Shown here: positions 1-6,418 of the stretch, piece by piece
Layout: every line of letters begins with the position of its first letter
How positions within the stretch are numbered: the first letter of the stretch is position 1
Origin: a virus
Direction: 5' to 3' (one strand)
Length of the DNA: 21,160 nt
IMG/VR virus record: IMGVR_UViG_3300027870_000022
Coordinates: 1-21,160 of that record
The notes under the pieces: generated by a model
The model's input: only the letters and a program-made list of their open reading frames with translations
The model's database searches: none
Told to the model about the DNA's origin: nothing
Made by a program: the position numbers and the translations under genes

Positions 1-382
1 TCCGATCTGCGTTCTGGCGGGTCGTGTAGCCCATGCCGGTGAACAGGTCCCGGCGATCCATGAACAGGACGCCGTCATGATCTCCGTCGGCCTGCTTGCG
101 ACGCTTCACCCAGACGAAGGCGAGGCTCGAGTAGCGGAAGCCCCATGCGTTCATGACGAGGAAGGCTTGCTGCAGGTGAGGGCCGGTCGTCCAAAGGAAC
201 AGATGGCAATCCTTGGCAGCCGACCCGGCGACGGGCAGGGCCTTGATGTCTGGCAGCGACATGGTCGGATAGTGATGCGAAGGCGAACGCCGCGTCTGCC
301 CCTTCGGCGACCGGCTGGCGTGATGCCACGGCGGATCGGCGAGGATGCAGGAAAACGGCCCGGCGGGGAGACACTCGGTCAC
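1..382 (-). CDS. MT-A70 family adenine-N6 DNA methyltransferase (partial, runs off left edge)
   Basis: The first 127 residues are visible; the C-terminus is beyond base 1. The frame reads CILADPPWHH about ten residues in. DPPW is the catalytic motif of N6-adenine methyltransferases of the MT-A70 class, and it is followed by HHYPTMSL and LFLWTT-type segments typical of phage members. The start is a GTG at 382-380 whose bases overlap the TGA stop of the upstream gene (GTGA). An in-frame stop lies just upstream of this GTG and a G-run sits before it, so this start is well supported. It is the most distal visible gene of the leftward operon. It probably methylates adenines in phage or host DNA, either to evade restriction or to change regulation. 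The target sequence cannot be told from here. Confidence 0.88.
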   Translation of the reverse strand, partial: MTECLPAGPFSCILADPPWHHASRSPKGQTRRSPSHHYPTMSLPDIKALPVAGSAAKDCHLFLWTTGPHLQQAFLVMNAWGFRYSSLAFVWVKRRKQADGDHDGVLFMDRRDLFTGMGYTTRQNADR

Positions 383-732
383 TCGGCCCCCCGATCATTG
401 GCCGCGAACAGCTGTTCAGCGCGAGCGAGAGCGATCTTGCGGGGCAGGATGTCGCGAGCAGCCTCATAGGCCTCACGAGACATGCAGGCGGCGGCGCCAG
501 GGGCGTCGGTATGGGCGACGAGCTTGATCCGGACAGCGGTCGCAAGGGACCGGCAGAAGTCGGCACGGTCGTCTGCCGGAAGCTCCGCGACAGCGCAGGA
601 GATCAGGGCGGCGGCGCGGGCTTCGAGCGACTTCTGGCGGGCGGTCCGCTGGTCCCGGTTGTCCGAGCATTCCCGGCGGCGATCGATGCGGTCGATAACG
701 AAGTTCTCTTTCGCGTTGGTCAAGCCACCCAC
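379..732 (-). CDS. Hypothetical phage protein, 117 aa
   Basis: No family is recognised. The protein is rich in Ala, Arg and Asp and is probably helical, with a basic N-terminal third (IDRRRECSDNRDQRTARQ). It ends in FAANDRGAE, one of several AAND-type tails in this window. The listed start is GTG at 732, overlapping the previous gene by 13 bases. A TTG at 723 would give a 4-base TTGA overlap like most junctions here, so the start is uncertain. Its stop overlaps the GTG of the MT-A70 gene. Position and coupling make it a real operon member, but its role is unknown. Confidence 0.65.
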   Translation of the reverse strand: MGGLTNAKENFVIDRIDRRRECSDNRDQRTARQKSLEARAAALISCAVAELPADDRADFCRSLATAVRIKLVAHTDAPGAAACMSREAYEAARDILPRKIALARAEQLFAANDRGAE

Positions 733-908
733 CCATCGTTGTCATTGCTGGCGCGGCAGACGCGCTGGAGTGCCACTCGGGCGGCGGTCTCTGCGCCCTG
801 GAACCCGGCGACGTCCTTGATGGCCCGGAGACAGCCTTCGATCTTCACCGTCTCGGTCACGATAACGTCGGCCTTCTGGCGTGCGTGGGTGATCTGCTGC
901 TCGGTCAT
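720..908 (-). CDS. Small hypothetical phage protein, 62 aa
   Basis: It begins MTEQQITHARQK and ends RASNDNDGWVA. The ATG at 908 overlaps the stop of the upstream GP88-like gene (ATGA), which fixes the start; a longer reading of the same frame would run far into that gene. It is predicted to be soluble and helical. No family is recognised. It is translationally coupled within the leftward operon. Confidence 0.65.
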   Translation of the reverse strand: MTEQQITHARQKADVIVTETVKIEGCLRAIKDVAGFQGAETAARVALQRVCRASNDNDGWVA

Positions 909-2323
909 GCCGCCACCTTCTTGGCGGGGCGGGCGAACATCAGGGCGGTGTGTTCCTTGCAGTAGGACAGGCGGCCAGCGACCGGGGCGCAGCAGTAGGT
1001 CGTCTCCTCGCCGCGACCGATCGCGGGGGAGTTGGTCGGATAGGCGCACTCGCCTGCCTTGCGCGCGACAAGGCCATGAGGGCGCCGGTCGTTGGCGGGA
1101 GCGAGATCATCAGCCGATGGGGCGGCCGGGCCACGGGTCACCGGACGAGGCGTGACCTTCGTCGTGATCGGGATCGGCGGGCGGGGCGCGACAACGGCAG
1201 GCGCAGGGGCGGACGGGCGGTGATCGGAGATGATCTGGTACTGGACCGGCTTGCCACGTCCCTCAGCCGAACGAATGACCTTCAGGGCGCCGCGCTTCTC
1301 CAGCGTCTCCATCGTGAAGCCCATTGAGCCAGACGGAACGCCGGACCCTTTGCAAATCTGTGCCCAGGTCGCTGAGACCATCCCGTCCACATCCGCCGTG
1401 GTGGCGAGGAAGGCCAGAGCCTTTCGGCATCCCTCGGACAGAGGCCGTTCGCCGGGCGCTGCGGCCCGGACCACGGGGACGACGCTCTGGCGCGGCGCGG
1501 GAGCGAGGGGAGCCTCGTCGTTGGCCACCTTCGGGCCGCGGAGCTTCCGGCCATGGCGCAGGAAGGCGATCTTCTTGTCGCGGGCGCCGGTGCTCCAGCA
1601 GAGACCGCAGGAGGCGCAGGCCTCTGTGGCCTTGGTCTGGGCGGGGCAGACGATCGTGTCGGGTAGGTCGGGGTCTTCGTCGACTACGATGGCCTGTGAG
1701 CGCTCCGGGTTGCCGGCGCCGCTGGTGCGGATCGCGAAGCGGGACCATGCACCGTCAGTCAGCACCTTCAGGGCGCGGGCGATGCGGACAGTCTCAGGAT
1801 CAGCGTCGTCGGTCCGCCGGGAGGTGTATCCAAAGACGGTCAACTGAGGGAATTGCTTGAGCAGCGAGGCCCAGATGTAGACGTACTCGACCGAGTAGAA
1901 GTCGCCCAGCACATGAAGGCGGATCAGAAGGCCATCGGGATGGGCTCGGCAGAGCGTCGTGACCTCAGCGATCAACAACCGTTCGAAGTCTGCGTCGGGG
2001 GTGTGGCGCCGGGCAAAGGGCATGGAGTTGCCGTAGCAGGACGCCCACTGCTGGCAGGACCTGGGGCAGGTGGCGCGCTCCTCCAGAGAAAGCTGATAGA
2101 TCGCGTAGCCTGCCAGAGGGCCTTTCAGGACGGCCTTGCCCAGCTTCGTGTTGCTGTGGCCTGAGACGAGGAACCGGGGGCTCTGCGTCGAAGGCGTGAC
2201 CGTCTTCATGAAGATCGTCCGACCCTCGCTAAGCGCAGCGTGGCCTTCTGGCAGGGGCACGACCCGGTCGGGCTCGATCGCCTTTGCCTCGAAGCGGCTG
2301 ACGGTGGAACGGTGGGGCGCCAT
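905..2323 (-). CDS. GP88-like phage protein with internal winged helix and GcrA-like zinc tail, 472 aa
   Basis: Three regions are visible. Residues about 40-265 resemble the phage Gp88 family, with cysteines at 86, 90 and 96 (CPRSCQQWASC) and a second cluster at 226, 236, 239 and 242 followed by KIAFLRHG. Residues about 296-366 look like a winged helix-turn-helix (ATWAQICKGSGVPSGSMG, then TLEKRGALKVI). After a Pro/Ala-rich linker, residues about 424-464 carry C426, C444/C445, C455 and H458, spaced like the C-terminal zinc region of GcrA. The start chosen is ATG at 2323, which forms TAATG with the stop of the upstream GcrA-like gene. An ORF start at 2350 would run into that gene. The role of GP88 is not known. 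The tail suggests DNA or polymerase binding, which is inference. Confidence 0.72.
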   Translation of the reverse strand: MAPHRSTVSRFEAKAIEPDRVVPLPEGHAALSEGRTIFMKTVTPSTQSPRFLVSGHSNTKLGKAVLKGPLAGYAIYQLSLEERATCPRSCQQWASCYGNSMPFARRHTPDADFERLLIAEVTTLCRAHPDGLLIRLHVLGDFYSVEYVYIWASLLKQFPQLTVFGYTSRRTDDADPETVRIARALKVLTDGAWSRFAIRTSGAGNPERSQAIVVDEDPDLPDTIVCPAQTKATEACASCGLCWSTGARDKKIAFLRHGRKLRGPKVANDEAPLAPAPRQSVVPVVRAAAPGERPLSEGCRKALAFLATTADVDGMVSATWAQICKGSGVPSGSMGFTMETLEKRGALKVIRSAEGRGKPVQYQIISDHRPSAPAPAVVAPRPPIPITTKVTPRPVTRGPAAPSADDLAPANDRRPHGLVARKAGECAYPTNSPAIGRGEETTYCCAPVAGRLSYCKEHTALMFARPAKKVAA

Positions 2324-3126
2324 TACGCAGCGCTCCTGAGTTCGTCCCACAGCCCGTCGTTCGCCGGCTTCTTCCGAGGAACGTCGATGCGGTCGAACTT
2401 GGTGAAACTGGCGGCGCGGCGGTCGCCTCGGTCACGGAGAGGCGGCTGAACCGGTGCGAAAGCGATGACGCTGTGGCCCTCGCAGTAGACGCCCCGATGG
2501 ATCGGGTTGCAGCACGACAGCATGGCCAGCCCTTCGCCGATGGGCCATTTGCAGCCGCGCCGGGCGTCGAGGAAGGGAAGGGCGTTCGGACTGGAGACCG
2601 TGACCTTCTCCGACCGGGCTATGGCAGCGCGACCTTCGGCGGCCTTTTCCCTACGGACCTGGGCCGTCGCCGTCGACGTGGCCTGAGACATCAGTGAGAA
2701 CGAACCCGGCGCCTTGGCCTGCGGACCCGGCTTCGGAGGGCGGATATGCGAACGGACGACGGAGGGCGCCTTCTTGCGCGGTGTCCCGTCAGCCGCTTCC
2801 TTGCGCATGTAGCCCAGCCGGTAGAGGCGACCGATCACGGAGTTGCGCGTCGTGCCGGGGATGGCCCGCATGATCTCAGCCGCCGACTTGCCTTGCTTCC
2901 AGAGGCTGACGGCAAGCTCTTCATTTTTCGGGTCTGCCCACACGCCGCAGCGCGGCTGAACACGGGTCCGCTCCGGAAGATCGAGAACACGCCTGCGCCT
3001 TGCGATCGTGTCGTAGGAGAGGCCCAACTCCTTTCCGATGGCGTCGACGCCCAGACCTGAGTTCCAGCCGTCCGTGAGCTTCTGGTCCATGTCTGTGGTC
3101 CAGACCGTTGGTGTTTTCCAGATCAT
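2323..3126 (-). CDS. GcrA-like cell-cycle regulator with an extra N-terminal HTH, 267 aa
   Basis: Host GcrA binds sigma-70 RNA polymerase and activates promoters carrying CcrM-methylated GANTC sites. Here residues about 63-106 match the GcrA N-terminal HTH (WKQGKSAAEI, then TTRNSVIGRLYRLG). Residues 191-224 match its C-terminal motif, with CKWPIGEG, C205/C206, YCEGH and IAFAP. Unusually, a further HTH-like segment (residues about 8-48, LTDGWNSGLGVDAIGKELGL) precedes the GcrA part, so the protein is longer than typical GcrA (about 170 aa). The ATG at 3126 overlaps the RuvC stop (ATGA). It probably redirects host polymerase to methylated phage or host promoters. The family assignment is strong; the role is inferred. 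Confidence 0.88.
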   Translation of the reverse strand: MIWKTPTVWTTDMDQKLTDGWNSGLGVDAIGKELGLSYDTIARRRRVLDLPERTRVQPRCGVWADPKNEELAVSLWKQGKSAAEIMRAIPGTTRNSVIGRLYRLGYMRKEAADGTPRKKAPSVVRSHIRPPKPGPQAKAPGSFSLMSQATSTATAQVRREKAAEGRAAIARSEKVTVSSPNALPFLDARRGCKWPIGEGLAMLSCCNPIHRGVYCEGHSVIAFAPVQPPLRDRGDRRAASFTKFDRIDVPRKKPANDGLWDELRSAA

Positions 3127-3689
3127 GCGGTTCTCCTGAAGTTCATAGGGTCCCAGCGGCCGGCATGGGTCGGGTGGCGAAGGCGAAGAGCGCAGAGCCA
3201 GATCCCGAAGGCATCAGCCTCATCGGAGGCGGCTTCGCCCTGGTGGGTGTAGGTGTGGGGATCGAGACCGAAGGCGCGGCAGGCGCGGACCATGTCCGGC
3301 TTCTTGGCGTTGCCCTTGCCGGTCAGGGCCTGCTTCGCCGATGCAGGCTGGACCTCAGCGCATTCGAGGCCTTGGCGGAAGGCGATGCGCTCCAGTTCCC
3401 CAGCGAGACCCTGCAGCTTTCGGGTCGTGAGGATGCTGACGCCGCCTTCCACCTTCTTGGTCCCCGGATTGTACTTGGCGCGGGGAAGGACCGGCGCTTC
3501 GAAGACCACGAGGGTCGGCTCGACACGGTCGAACAGGCTCAGGATGTGGTCCTCGAAGGCCGCGAGGAAGCGCCCGACGTCGTCACCCGTCGACGGCAGC
3601 CGGAAGTGCTCCAGCGTCGGGATTTCGCCGGTGTCGGCGGCCCCGAAGCAGATGCCGGTCTGAGTGGCGAGGTCGAGCGCGAGGAACAT
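3123..3689 (-). CDS. RuvC-like Holliday junction resolvase, 188 aa
   Basis: The protein has the RNase H-fold acidic residues in the order expected for RuvC: D6 in FLALDLATQTG, E64 in LVVFEAP, and D156 and D159 in ASDEADAFGIW. Length and spacing fit phage and bacterial RuvC enzymes. RuvC-type resolvases cut four-way junctions, which in phages resolves recombination or packaging intermediates. The ATG at 3689 overlaps the upstream stop (TGATG). It is the only clear DNA-processing nuclease in the leftward operon and complements the exonuclease in the rightward operon. Confidence 0.88.
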   Translation of the reverse strand: MFLALDLATQTGICFGAADTGEIPTLEHFRLPSTGDDVGRFLAAFEDHILSLFDRVEPTLVVFEAPVLPRAKYNPGTKKVEGGVSILTTRKLQGLAGELERIAFRQGLECAEVQPASAKQALTGKGNAKKPDMVRACRAFGLDPHTYTHQGEAASDEADAFGIWLCALRLRHPTHAGRWDPMNFRRTA

Positions 3690-4249
3690 CAGGCGGCCTG
3701 CTGCTGGTGTTCGGTGTCGTCCTCGCCGTCGTTGGCGGCGGGCTTCTGGATAGCGGCCAGCATTTCGGCCTGGGCCCGGCGCCAGCCGCCCGAGAAGTCG
3801 GGGATGTTGTTCGGGGCGATCCAGTCGGGAGCGACCTCATCCTCACCCCGGCGGCCCATGGCGTAGCCGTGAGCGTCGGCGTCGACGGCGTCGCGAGCGG
3901 TCTCGCCGAGGCCGAACAGATCGGGTTGGGTTCCGGCAGGCAGGCCGGCCCAGGTCCGCAGCTTGGCGCGGCGCTCTTCTTCGGCGACGAGGTCGCGGCG
4001 GCTGGACTTGCCGTCGTCGAGGATCGCGGCCAGCTCCTTCCGGGTGAAGCCGTCGGTCTTCGCGTCCCGGAACATGTCCGTCATCGTCGACTTCTCGGCA
4101 TCGAATGCGGCCTTGGCGATGGCGACCTTGTTCTGCTGGATGCGCAGCTTGCCGAGGTGCGAGAGGAAGTTCGCCTCCTCGCTCGCGTTCGGGATGGATG
4201 CCGACGAACCGGCGGGCGGTGTGGGGTCGGCTTTAAGCGTTCTGGCCAT
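3689..4249 (-). CDS. Phage protein with helical N-domain and RMF-like C-terminal segment, 186 aa
   Basis: Residues about 26-80 are charged and helical (FLSHLGKLRI, then RDAKTDGFTRKELAAILDD). They loosely recall GapR/DUF2312-type helical DNA-binding proteins, but this is only a pattern match. Residues about 118-161 (DADAHGYAMGRRGEDE, then GGWRRAQ) resemble the G-Y-x2-G-xx-G ... W-x2-G/A-x2 layout of ribosome modulation factor-like domains that occur in alphaproteobacterial prophages. The protein ends with AANDGEDDTEHQQQAA. A good ribosome binding site (GGAGGG) lies just upstream of the ATG at 4249. Unlike most genes here it does not overlap its upstream neighbour, which leaves a 49-base gap holding an inverted repeat. 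Confidence 0.7.
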   Translation of the reverse strand: MARTLKADPTPPAGSSASIPNASEEANFLSHLGKLRIQQNKVAIAKAAFDAEKSTMTDMFRDAKTDGFTRKELAAILDDGKSSRRDLVAEEERRAKLRTWAGLPAGTQPDLFGLGETARDAVDADAHGYAMGRRGEDEVAPDWIAPNNIPDFSGGWRRAQAEMLAAIQKPAANDGEDDTEHQQQAA

Positions 4250-4265
4250 CTGGCCCTCCTGTTCG

Positions 4266-4299
4266 ACCGGTCAACGGGCCGGTCGGTCCCGTTGGTGGT
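4266..4299 (-). repeat. Intercistronic inverted repeat
   Basis: The arms CAACGGG (4272-4278) and CCCGTTG (4288-4294) surround a 9-base loop, and the pairing can extend by two wobble pairs. It lies in the only sizeable gap in this part of the leftward operon, just upstream of the ribosome binding site of the 4249 gene. There is no U-run, so it is not an obvious terminator. It could affect RNA processing or bind a regulator. Confidence 0.3.
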
Positions 4300-4517
4300 C
4301 AGTGTCGAGGGCCGCGCAGGGCCGCGTGGACGATGTCCTGCTGGCGCTGGTCGATGTCTCGGGTGCCCTTGTGCTTGTCGCGGCGGGCCTCGCGCTGGCG
4401 GCGCACGTCAGCCTGAAACTGGATCCACGCCCGGCGCGAGTAGATGGCCTGGATCGTCGGGCTCTCTGAGCGCGGGCGGTCGGCGAAGAAGGCGGCGATG
4501 CGGGAGAGGAAACCCAT
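4299..4517 (-). CDS. Small basic hypothetical protein, 72 aa
   Basis: It begins MGFLSRIAAFFADRPRS, a short amphipathic N-terminal stretch, followed by a strongly basic, charged body (RRQREARRDKHKGTRDIDQRQQD). The ATG at 4517 forms TGATG with the stop of the upstream gene and lies 8 bases after AAGGAG. A GTG one codon earlier (4520) is also possible. No family is recognised. The N-terminus might associate with the membrane; that is weak inference. Confidence 0.6.
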   Translation of the reverse strand: MGFLSRIAAFFADRPRSESPTIQAIYSRRAWIQFQADVRRQREARRDKHKGTRDIDQRQQDIVHAALRGPRH

Positions 4518-4843
4518 CACGCGGGCTCCTTCGCAGGCGCGCGGACCGGGTTCGGGTTCTCGATGGTGTTCTCAGCGGCCAGCCAGACCGACCAGTCGCG
4601 GCGCTGGACCTTGCGGAACATGAAGTGCGGGTAAAACCCCTCGTCATCGACCTCGACGCCGAACAGGCCCTCGATGTCGGGATGGGGCGTAAGCCCACGA
4701 ACGACATAGGCGCCGCCGTCGGTCAGGGAGCACGGAGGGGCCTTCGGAAGGAACACGCCGAGCCAGATGTCGTAGAGTTGGCCAAGGATACCGCCGTCGT
4801 CATCGACTGCGATCACCTCATCGCCGGGCTTGAGATCGCACAT
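4517..4843 (-). CDS. Conserved phage hypothetical protein, beta-rich, 108 aa
   Basis: The pattern LKPGDEVIAVDDDG, then GGAYVVRGL, FGVEVDDEG and HFMFRKVQRRD matches a small beta-rich (SH3-like in appearance) protein widespread in alphaproteobacterial prophages as an uncharacterised family. That family resemblance is from memory, not from a search. The ATG at 4843 makes TGATG with the previous stop. The function is unknown. Confidence 0.7.
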   Translation of the reverse strand: MCDLKPGDEVIAVDDDGGILGQLYDIWLGVFLPKAPPCSLTDGGAYVVRGLTPHPDIEGLFGVEVDDEGFYPHFMFRKVQRRDWSVWLAAENTIENPNPVRAPAKEPA

Positions 4844-5319
4844 CAGCGCTTCTCCGTTTTCGATTTGCAGTGAGCCAAAAGGGCCAACAGGGGCCGCAGG
4901 GCGTCATGGATCAGGGGGATCGCCACAGTGCCGTCCATGGCGTCGAACTCGCCGTCGGCGGCGCGGCGGATGATCTCGCCGACCAGCTCGCCGGACTCGG
5001 CGGTGAACGTCGCCAGTTGGGCTTGCAGCGCGACTTGGTCGATCACGCCCATGGGGACGAAGACGCCGCCAGCTTCGAGGGCCAGGTGTTCGGCCAGGGC
5101 ATGGCCGCCGGCCCCAGCGAGCTTGCAGGCCTCGGCATAGGAGAGCTTCGCTTCCTTGCGGCGCTCAACGTCCGGGTCACAGGCGGTGTAGAGCCAGTAG
5201 GGCTGGCGCTCGATGATCTCGGCGGCCTCGTCCAGCGTCCCCACCTGCGAGACGGCATCCGACAGCGCCTTGTGGACGCTGCCATGGGGACGGGGCTTGA
5301 CGGGTTTGAAGGTGGCCAT
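4843..5319 (-). CDS. CII/CP76-like phage regulatory protein, 158 aa
   Basis: Residues about 14-90 follow the layout of phage regulatory protein CII (CP76) relatives: SVHKALSDAVSQVG, a short helix, YWLYTACDPDVERRKEAKLSYAEACKLA, then LALEAGGVFVPM. In that family this region is a helical DNA-binding domain that governs the lysis-lysogeny decision. The remainder (about 95-158) is helical. The gene lies third in the leftward operon behind a Cro-like gene, where lambda places cII. The similarity is by pattern only, so it could instead be a general helical phage DNA-binding protein. Confidence 0.6.
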   Translation of the reverse strand: MATFKPVKPRPHGSVHKALSDAVSQVGTLDEAAEIIERQPYWLYTACDPDVERRKEAKLSYAEACKLAGAGGHALAEHLALEAGGVFVPMGVIDQVALQAQLATFTAESGELVGEIIRRAADGEFDAMDGTVAIPLIHDALRPLLALLAHCKSKTEKR

Positions 5320-5379
5320 GGTCTCGTTCTGTTCGCCCCAACCAAGGGGCTCAGGTTCGGGGTGCTGGAAACGGCGCTT

Positions 5380-5652
5380 TCAGGCGATGAGGGGATCGGG
5401 CTGAGACGGAGTAGGCGTGTGATCGTTGGCTGGGACGGGAAGGTGCGGCGGGAGGCGCTGTTCGCGGACGGACGCAACTGCGGTCGTCAGGATTGCCCGT
5501 GCGCACTCGTTGCCGAACTTGACGGTGTGGGCCTGGTCGATGGCGGACTGGAGAAGCCGAAGCGTCTCGCCCTCGTCGGCGCAGGCGTCAGCGGCCAGCA
5601 GCAGGTCCGCCAGACCATCCGACAGCTCCATCACCCGCTCACAGAGCGACAT
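5380..5652 (-). CDS. Small hypothetical protein, 90 aa
   Basis: The start chosen is ATG at 5652 (MSLCERVMELSDGLADLLL) because a GGAG lies just upstream. The longer reading to 5751 begins with a Pro-rich run and would overlap the Cro-like gene. Residues 1-60 are helical; the tail is Pro-rich and contains PANDHTPTPSQ. No family is recognised. It is the second gene of the leftward operon, 34 bases after the Cro-like gene and 60 bases before the CII-like gene. Confidence 0.6.
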   Translation of the reverse strand: MSLCERVMELSDGLADLLLAADACADEGETLRLLQSAIDQAHTVKFGNECARAILTTAVASVREQRLPPHLPVPANDHTPTPSQPDPLIA

Positions 5653-5686
5653 GGACGGCTCCGATGATGCAGGGCGTGGCCATCTG

Positions 5687-5935
5687 TCACGCCGCCTCTG
5701 ATTGGGCGGGGGAGGCGTCGTTGGCGGCGGACCTAACGAGCGCAACGTCATCGTTGAGCGTGGCGGCGTCTATCCGACCTTTGGAAAGCCGCTCGATCTG
5801 CAAGGCCACGGCCACGCTGGCCGATCGGTTCCCGGATTCGAGATCATGAGCCTGTCCGCGGCTTTTCAGGCCGAGGGCGGCTGCGAAAGCCTCAAGCGAG
5901 AGACCAAGCTCTTTTCGGAGGGCGCGAATGTCCAT
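5687..5935 (-). CDS. Cro/YdaS-like HTH regulator, 82 aa
   Basis: Residues 1-60 (MDIRALRKELGLSLEAFAAAL, then VAVALQIERLSKGRIDAATLNDDV) have the short Cro/YdaS-type HTH arrangement, where the last part matches the common AxxIExxTxGxIxxxxL pattern. It ends in AANDASPAQSEAA. The start is set at ATG 5935 because the protein reads as a complete HTH domain from there. In-frame ATGs at 5953 and 5962 would place the operator at 5944-5960 inside the gene. It is the first gene of the leftward operon and divergent from the repressor gene at 6029, the position of lambda cro. Confidence 0.78.
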   Translation of the reverse strand: MDIRALRKELGLSLEAFAAALGLKSRGQAHDLESGNRSASVAVALQIERLSKGRIDAATLNDDVALVRSAANDASPAQSEAA

Positions 5936-5943
5936 GAGCAAGA

Positions 5944-5960
5944 GTTCGCACATGGGAAAC
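5944..5960 (+). promoter_or_regulatory. Operator copy 1 (17 bp)
   Basis: The sequence is GTTCGCACATGGGAAAC, an imperfect palindrome with half-sites GTTCGC and GTTTCC. It lies 8 bases upstream of the Cro-like start and is one of four matching sites in the window. It is probably bound by the repressor and/or the Cro-like protein to control the leftward promoter. Confidence 0.7.
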
Positions 5961-6011
5961 ATTTTCGCAAGCCGGTTGTTCGCCAGCGGCTTAACGACGG
6001 CCGCCTGTTAG

Positions 6012-6028
6012 TTTCGCACAATGCAAAC
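6012..6028 (+). promoter_or_regulatory. Operator copy 2 (17 bp), directly abutting the repressor start
   Basis: The sequence is TTTCGCACAATGCAAAC, matching the other copies except for the first base. It ends one base before the ATG of the repressor gene, so the promoter must overlap or lie just upstream and the transcript has little or no leader. Its centre is 68 bases from copy 1. Confidence 0.68.
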
Positions 6029-6418
6029 ATGGCGAGACAGCGCAAAGGCCGACACGAACTCTACGACCAATACCGAGCCGCGTCCGGCTGGTATCTGGCC
6101 GCTTGGCGTGACTTCAGGAAGCTGACGCTTGAGGAGTTAGCCGAGGAGATCGGATCCTCGAAGGGTTATGTCAGCGACTTGGAAACGGGTGCGGCGCGTC
6201 CAGACCGACCCATTCGCCGGTTCAACCGCGACTTGGTCGAAAGCGTTTCGAAGGCATTGAGTGTGACTGGTGGTCGCCTGATCGACGTCAACCCGTTCAC
6301 AATGGATGCTGACGCCGATCAGTTTGATGCTGCGCTGAAAGCCCTCGATCCGATGCAGCGACAGGCCGTTTTCCAGTTGGCACAGACACTTGGCGGCAAA
6401 ACAGGGACAGACGGATGA
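6029..6418 (+). CDS. XRE-family HTH repressor (CI-like), 129 aa
   Basis: Residues about 30-60 form an XRE helix-turn-helix (FRKLTLEELAEEIGSSKGYVSDLETG). The rest is a short helical domain (FDAALKALDPMQRQAVFQLAQTL). There is no S24/LexA peptidase domain, so RecA-triggered self-cleavage is not expected. The ATG at 6029 directly follows an operator and has no Shine-Dalgarno sequence, as in leaderless lambda cI messages. Longer readings of this frame run back through the divergent Cro-like gene and are rejected. It is the likely prophage repressor acting on the four 17-bp operators. Which of the two HTH proteins binds which site cannot be told from sequence. Confidence 0.8.
   Translation: MARQRKGRHELYDQYRAASGWYLAAWRDFRKLTLEELAEEIGSSKGYVSDLETGAARPDRPIRRFNRDLVESVSKALSVTGGRLIDVNPFTMDADADQFDAALKALDPMQRQAVFQLAQTLGGKTGTDG

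Noticed and set aside
75-566. 163-codon minus-strand open frame at the left edge
   Set aside because: Overlaps in another frame the MT-A70 gene, which has the DPPW motif and a coupled GTG start; this translation is Pro/Ser/Arg low-complexity.
3707-4873. 388-codon plus-strand open frame across the leftward operon
   Set aside because: Antisense to three coupled minus-strand genes, Gly/Arg/Val-rich, no ribosome binding site and no family pattern.
5333-5353. CCCC-AACCAA-GGGG hairpin upstream of the CII-like gene as a terminator
   Set aside because: Only a 4-bp stem and no U-run on either strand.
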